NCBI GenBank assembly: GCA_040357565.1
Contig: JBDODJ010000189.1
Length of the DNA stretch: 21,815 nucleotides
Source: Cercozoa sp. M6MM
Taxonomy: Eukaryota > Endomyxa: Ascetosporea
Direction: 5' to 3' (one strand)
Below are positions 20,101 through 21,815 of the stretch, in pieces (position 1 is the stretch's first letter; each line of letters opens with the position of its first letter). Under the pieces are notes generated by a model. The model saw only the letters and a list, made by a program, of their open reading frames with translations. It did no database searches and had not been told where the DNA came from. The translations under genes were made by a program, and so were the position numbers.

Positions 20101-21155
20101 TCACGAGGCAGCTCGCGTTGTGAACTGTGGTATTGACCTGTTTGGACAGTGTGAATGCGGGTTTGGCTTGCAAGTGTGAAACTATGTTTTTGAAGCTGTT
20201 GATGTGGTGGAACGCTTCGTCGATGCCGAGCAGTCGCGTTTGCAGACGGCTCTTTTGGCACATTTCGACTCGGTGGCCGTTGTGCTGCGTCGCACGCCGG
20301 CCGACTTTTTGAAAGGAGGTGTGCTGCTCTTTCATCTTTCTTTGATTTCATTATTTTCCAAAATGAGTTCAGGACTGGTGCCGGACTGGACTGAGGAACA
20401 AGACGACGAGGACGATGAGGACGAAGAGGAAGAAGACACAGTGGACACTCCTACGACTGTTGACAACGCATACGGAGGTACATTCATTCATCTCTGACTT
20501 GTGTGTGCGTTTCTGTACTTCTGTTTGGTAAGGCGCAGGCACGACCGAAGACTTCTTGGGCGATGTTTACGGCTCTCCTGCTGCGAACAATGCTGCCCAG
20601 CCTGACGGTGCTGCAGATGTTGAGCCTGTCGTGGACGAGGCACCGCCTGCCATTGTTTTGGAAGCAAACGTTGCCATGTCGCCTGCACTCTTCCAGCAAA
20701 AGGTACGTTTCAAGAACAGAAATTAAAAACTGGATGATCGAGAGGCCGAGGAATGATTGTTCTGCAGTGGCGAGAGATCGGCTCTGTCGTGCAGAGGCGT
20801 TTCCAGATCTCTGCTGACACGATTTCTACCACAACGCAGCTGCTTAAGAGCTCAAATATTCACACAATGGCCTCGGTGCGTTTCTCCTGGTCCCGAGAGC
20901 AGCGTTTCTTGTGACTTTCTCTTTTGACAGGGCAAGGCCGGCGAGCGACTCAAGTACTTTTTCTACGCCAAGCTGCAGGACACGCTGGTGCTGATGCAGA
21001 CGCTGGTGCACCAGGCGACGGGCCAGGTCGACGTTGTCGCCAAGGGTGCGCGCAACGACGCCATCGAGCAGGTGCTCGACATCATGCAGGGCGCACTTGT
21101 CAGCCAGGCTTCCGGGTCGCCTGCTGCCGGCCAGACCGATCTTTTGAACGTTTGA
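17122..21155 (+). CDS. AP4B1: AP-4 adaptor complex beta subunit
   Basis: This is the large beta chain of the AP-4 coat at the trans-Golgi network, which sorts membrane cargo without clathrin. I could chain 24 exons in frame from ATG 17122 to TGA 21153-21155, about 822 residues (human AP4B1 is 739). The N-terminal trunk is HEAT-like. [39 protein letters not shown] and [14 protein letters not shown] match AP-4 beta more closely than AP-1/2 beta. [20 protein letters not shown] and [11 protein letters not shown] mark the end of the trunk. The hinge is acidic ([17 protein letters not shown]) and Ala/Pro-rich (20373-20702). The C-terminal ear begins at [15 protein letters not shown] and contains [18 protein letters not shown], aligning with the human AP4B1 C-terminus. 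No clathrin-box motif was seen in the hinge, as expected for AP-4. One 60-nt piece (19878-19937) may be intron or coding. The gene is head to head with the coiled-coil gene at 16868. Confidence 0.95.
17275..17358 (+). repeat. TTTCGCTTTG repeat in AP-4 beta intron 2
   Basis: Intron 17260-17396 is filled by irregular copies of TTTCGCTTTG and TTTGC. The perfect stretch 17315-17337 (23 nt) is the exact reverse complement of sequence in the next intron (within 17737-17772). Confidence 0.85.
17654..17772 (+). repeat. CGAAACAAAG repeat in AP-4 beta intron 3, inverted relative to intron 2
   Basis: Intron 17599-17794 holds CAAAGCTATTTCGAA and GAAACAAAGC units, ending with about three perfect 10-nt copies of GAAACAAAGC. 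The unit is the reverse complement of the one in intron 2. Both introns flank exon 17397-17598 and could pair in the pre-mRNA. Confidence 0.85.
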
Positions 21156-21481
21156 TTAATCGACGGACGCTAGCTCGGTAGATTGTAAGCAGGTCAGCGC
21201 AGGTGCCGCGCAAGTCCAAAAAAGCCTGCAAGAAGAAATTGCCCGACCCATGATACGGGACAAATCGTCAAATTTGTTAAGCGGTGGCTACACTTAAGCG
21301 CTCCCGAGTGCTAGATATCGTACACTCTTGTTGGCTGTGCATGCTTCCAAACCTGACCCCGTCGTGCGCATCTGCTCAGGTGGACGTAGAGCTTTATTTT
21401 GCACTAGAGCTGCAGGGGACAGCAGACTCTGGGAGGCACTGAAGCTTGCTGACCAGCGCTTCTTTTGAGTCGACTAAAAAA
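21156..21481. other. Convergent intergenic region
   Basis: About 326 bp between the AP-4 beta stop (+) and the ERGIC-family stop (-). No coding exon is seen on either strand. Confidence 0.5.
21393..21398 (-). terminator. Candidate AATAAA polyadenylation signal of the ERGIC-family gene
   Basis: The - strand reads AAATAAAGC here, about 85 nt beyond the stop codon at 21484-21482, a usual distance for a 3' end signal. Confidence 0.5.
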
Positions 21482-21741
21482 CTAGGTAGCGTCGCTACTG
21501 GTACTAGTTGACGTTTGCGAGCGCGACTTGAGCCACACGGCGTGCAGCAGCACAAAGCACGAGTAGACGCCGCCCAGGAGTGCCAGCAGTTGCACTGTGC
21601 AGACAGGAGACTCAGCCTTACCCCTAACCCTCCCTTAAACCCCTCCTCCCACGTACCACAGAAGTGTCGCGCCGTGACGCCGTGTTCTTCAACGAGCAGC
21701 GCGAACGGCGAGAAGTCGTAGTTTATAAAGACGCCGGGCAA
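21482..21741 (-). CDS. ERGIC/Erv41-Erv46 family cargo receptor, 3' end (last two exons)
   Basis: This family cycles between ER and Golgi in COPII and COPI vesicles and retrieves or exports cargo. Exon 21741-21657 starts after a GTGGTAG acceptor and encodes PGVFINYDFSPFALLVEE, the signature of the lumenal domain just before the second membrane segment (family consensus PGVFFxYDxSP). A phase 1 intron (21656-21595) leads to exon 21594-21482, which encodes the second transmembrane helix (LLALLGGVYSCFVLLHAVW), a short Lys/Arg boundary and a Ser/Thr-rich tail ending at TAG. The GG of GGVYS matches the conserved GG of the family. The tail lacks an obvious di-lysine or di-aromatic ER exit motif. The 5' exons lie beyond the window. 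Whether it is ERGIC2, ERGIC3 or ERGIC1 cannot be decided from this piece. Confidence 0.85.
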
Positions 21742-21815
21742 CTACCACGGGGGGGGGGGAAAGGCGGGGGGTCAAGACGGCACAAAACAACTGCTGGCAC
21801 TCCTGGGCGGCGTCT
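21565..21815. repeat. Perfect 28-nt inverted repeat reaching the window edge
   Basis: The sequence at 21788-21815 is the exact reverse complement of 21565-21592, which lies in the last ERGIC-family exon (codons for QLLALLGGV). Flanking bases also partly agree (GCACA at the same offset). The right copy runs to the last base, so the true arm may be longer. Between the arms lie 195 bp including a G run at 21749-21759. Confidence 0.9.

Overview
This is nuclear DNA from an intron-rich eukaryote with small genes, most likely a unicellular lineage. Nine protein genes fit into about 21.8 kb. Coding runs are broken by many short introns (about 40 to 420 nt), genes lie on both strands, and intergenic gaps are only about 110 to 530 bp. 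TAA, TAG and TGA all end genes, so the genetic code looks standard. Splice donors are mostly GTAAGN, GTACNN or GTGCGT and acceptors mostly CAG or TAG, with some AAG. No mobile element, viral fossil, CRISPR array, tRNA or rRNA was recognised. Exon models were built by hand from frame, splice sites and family resemblance.

Left part, + strand: the 3' end of the SRP receptor alpha subunit gene (26-679); a signal-peptide protein made of coiled-coil segments (981-2602); and a Rho guanine nucleotide exchange factor whose exons join into a complete FYVE zinc finger, a divergent DH domain and a PH domain, in that order (3049-7684). Long TG and AT microsatellites sit in the introns of the exchange factor.

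Middle part, - strand, read from right to left: a coiled-coil protein (16868-14681); a secreted Tyr/Gly-rich protein with a duplicated RGFDxYFxVPF motif (14372-12916); a signal-peptide helical protein that may be a SIL1-like ER nucleotide exchange factor (12525-9610); and a small unrecognised protein (9498-8217). These four genes run head to tail with short gaps.

Right part: the beta subunit of adaptor complex AP-4 (17122-21155, +), reconstructed in 24 exons from N-terminal HEAT trunk to C-terminal ear, and the 3' end of an ERGIC/Erv41-Erv46 family gene (- strand, from 21741 to 21482). AP-4 beta and the coiled-coil gene to its left are head to head across about 250 bp.

Several genes serve the early secretory and endosomal system: SRP receptor, a possible ER chaperone cofactor, an ERGIC cargo receptor, AP-4 and a PI3P-binding Rho GEF. 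I see no evidence that they are co-regulated. The features most worth a second look are the FYVE-DH-PH order, complementary intron repeats flanking exon 3 of AP-4 beta, the secreted Tyr/Gly protein, the conserved GTGCGTTTCT donors, and a perfect inverted repeat running into the right edge of the window.
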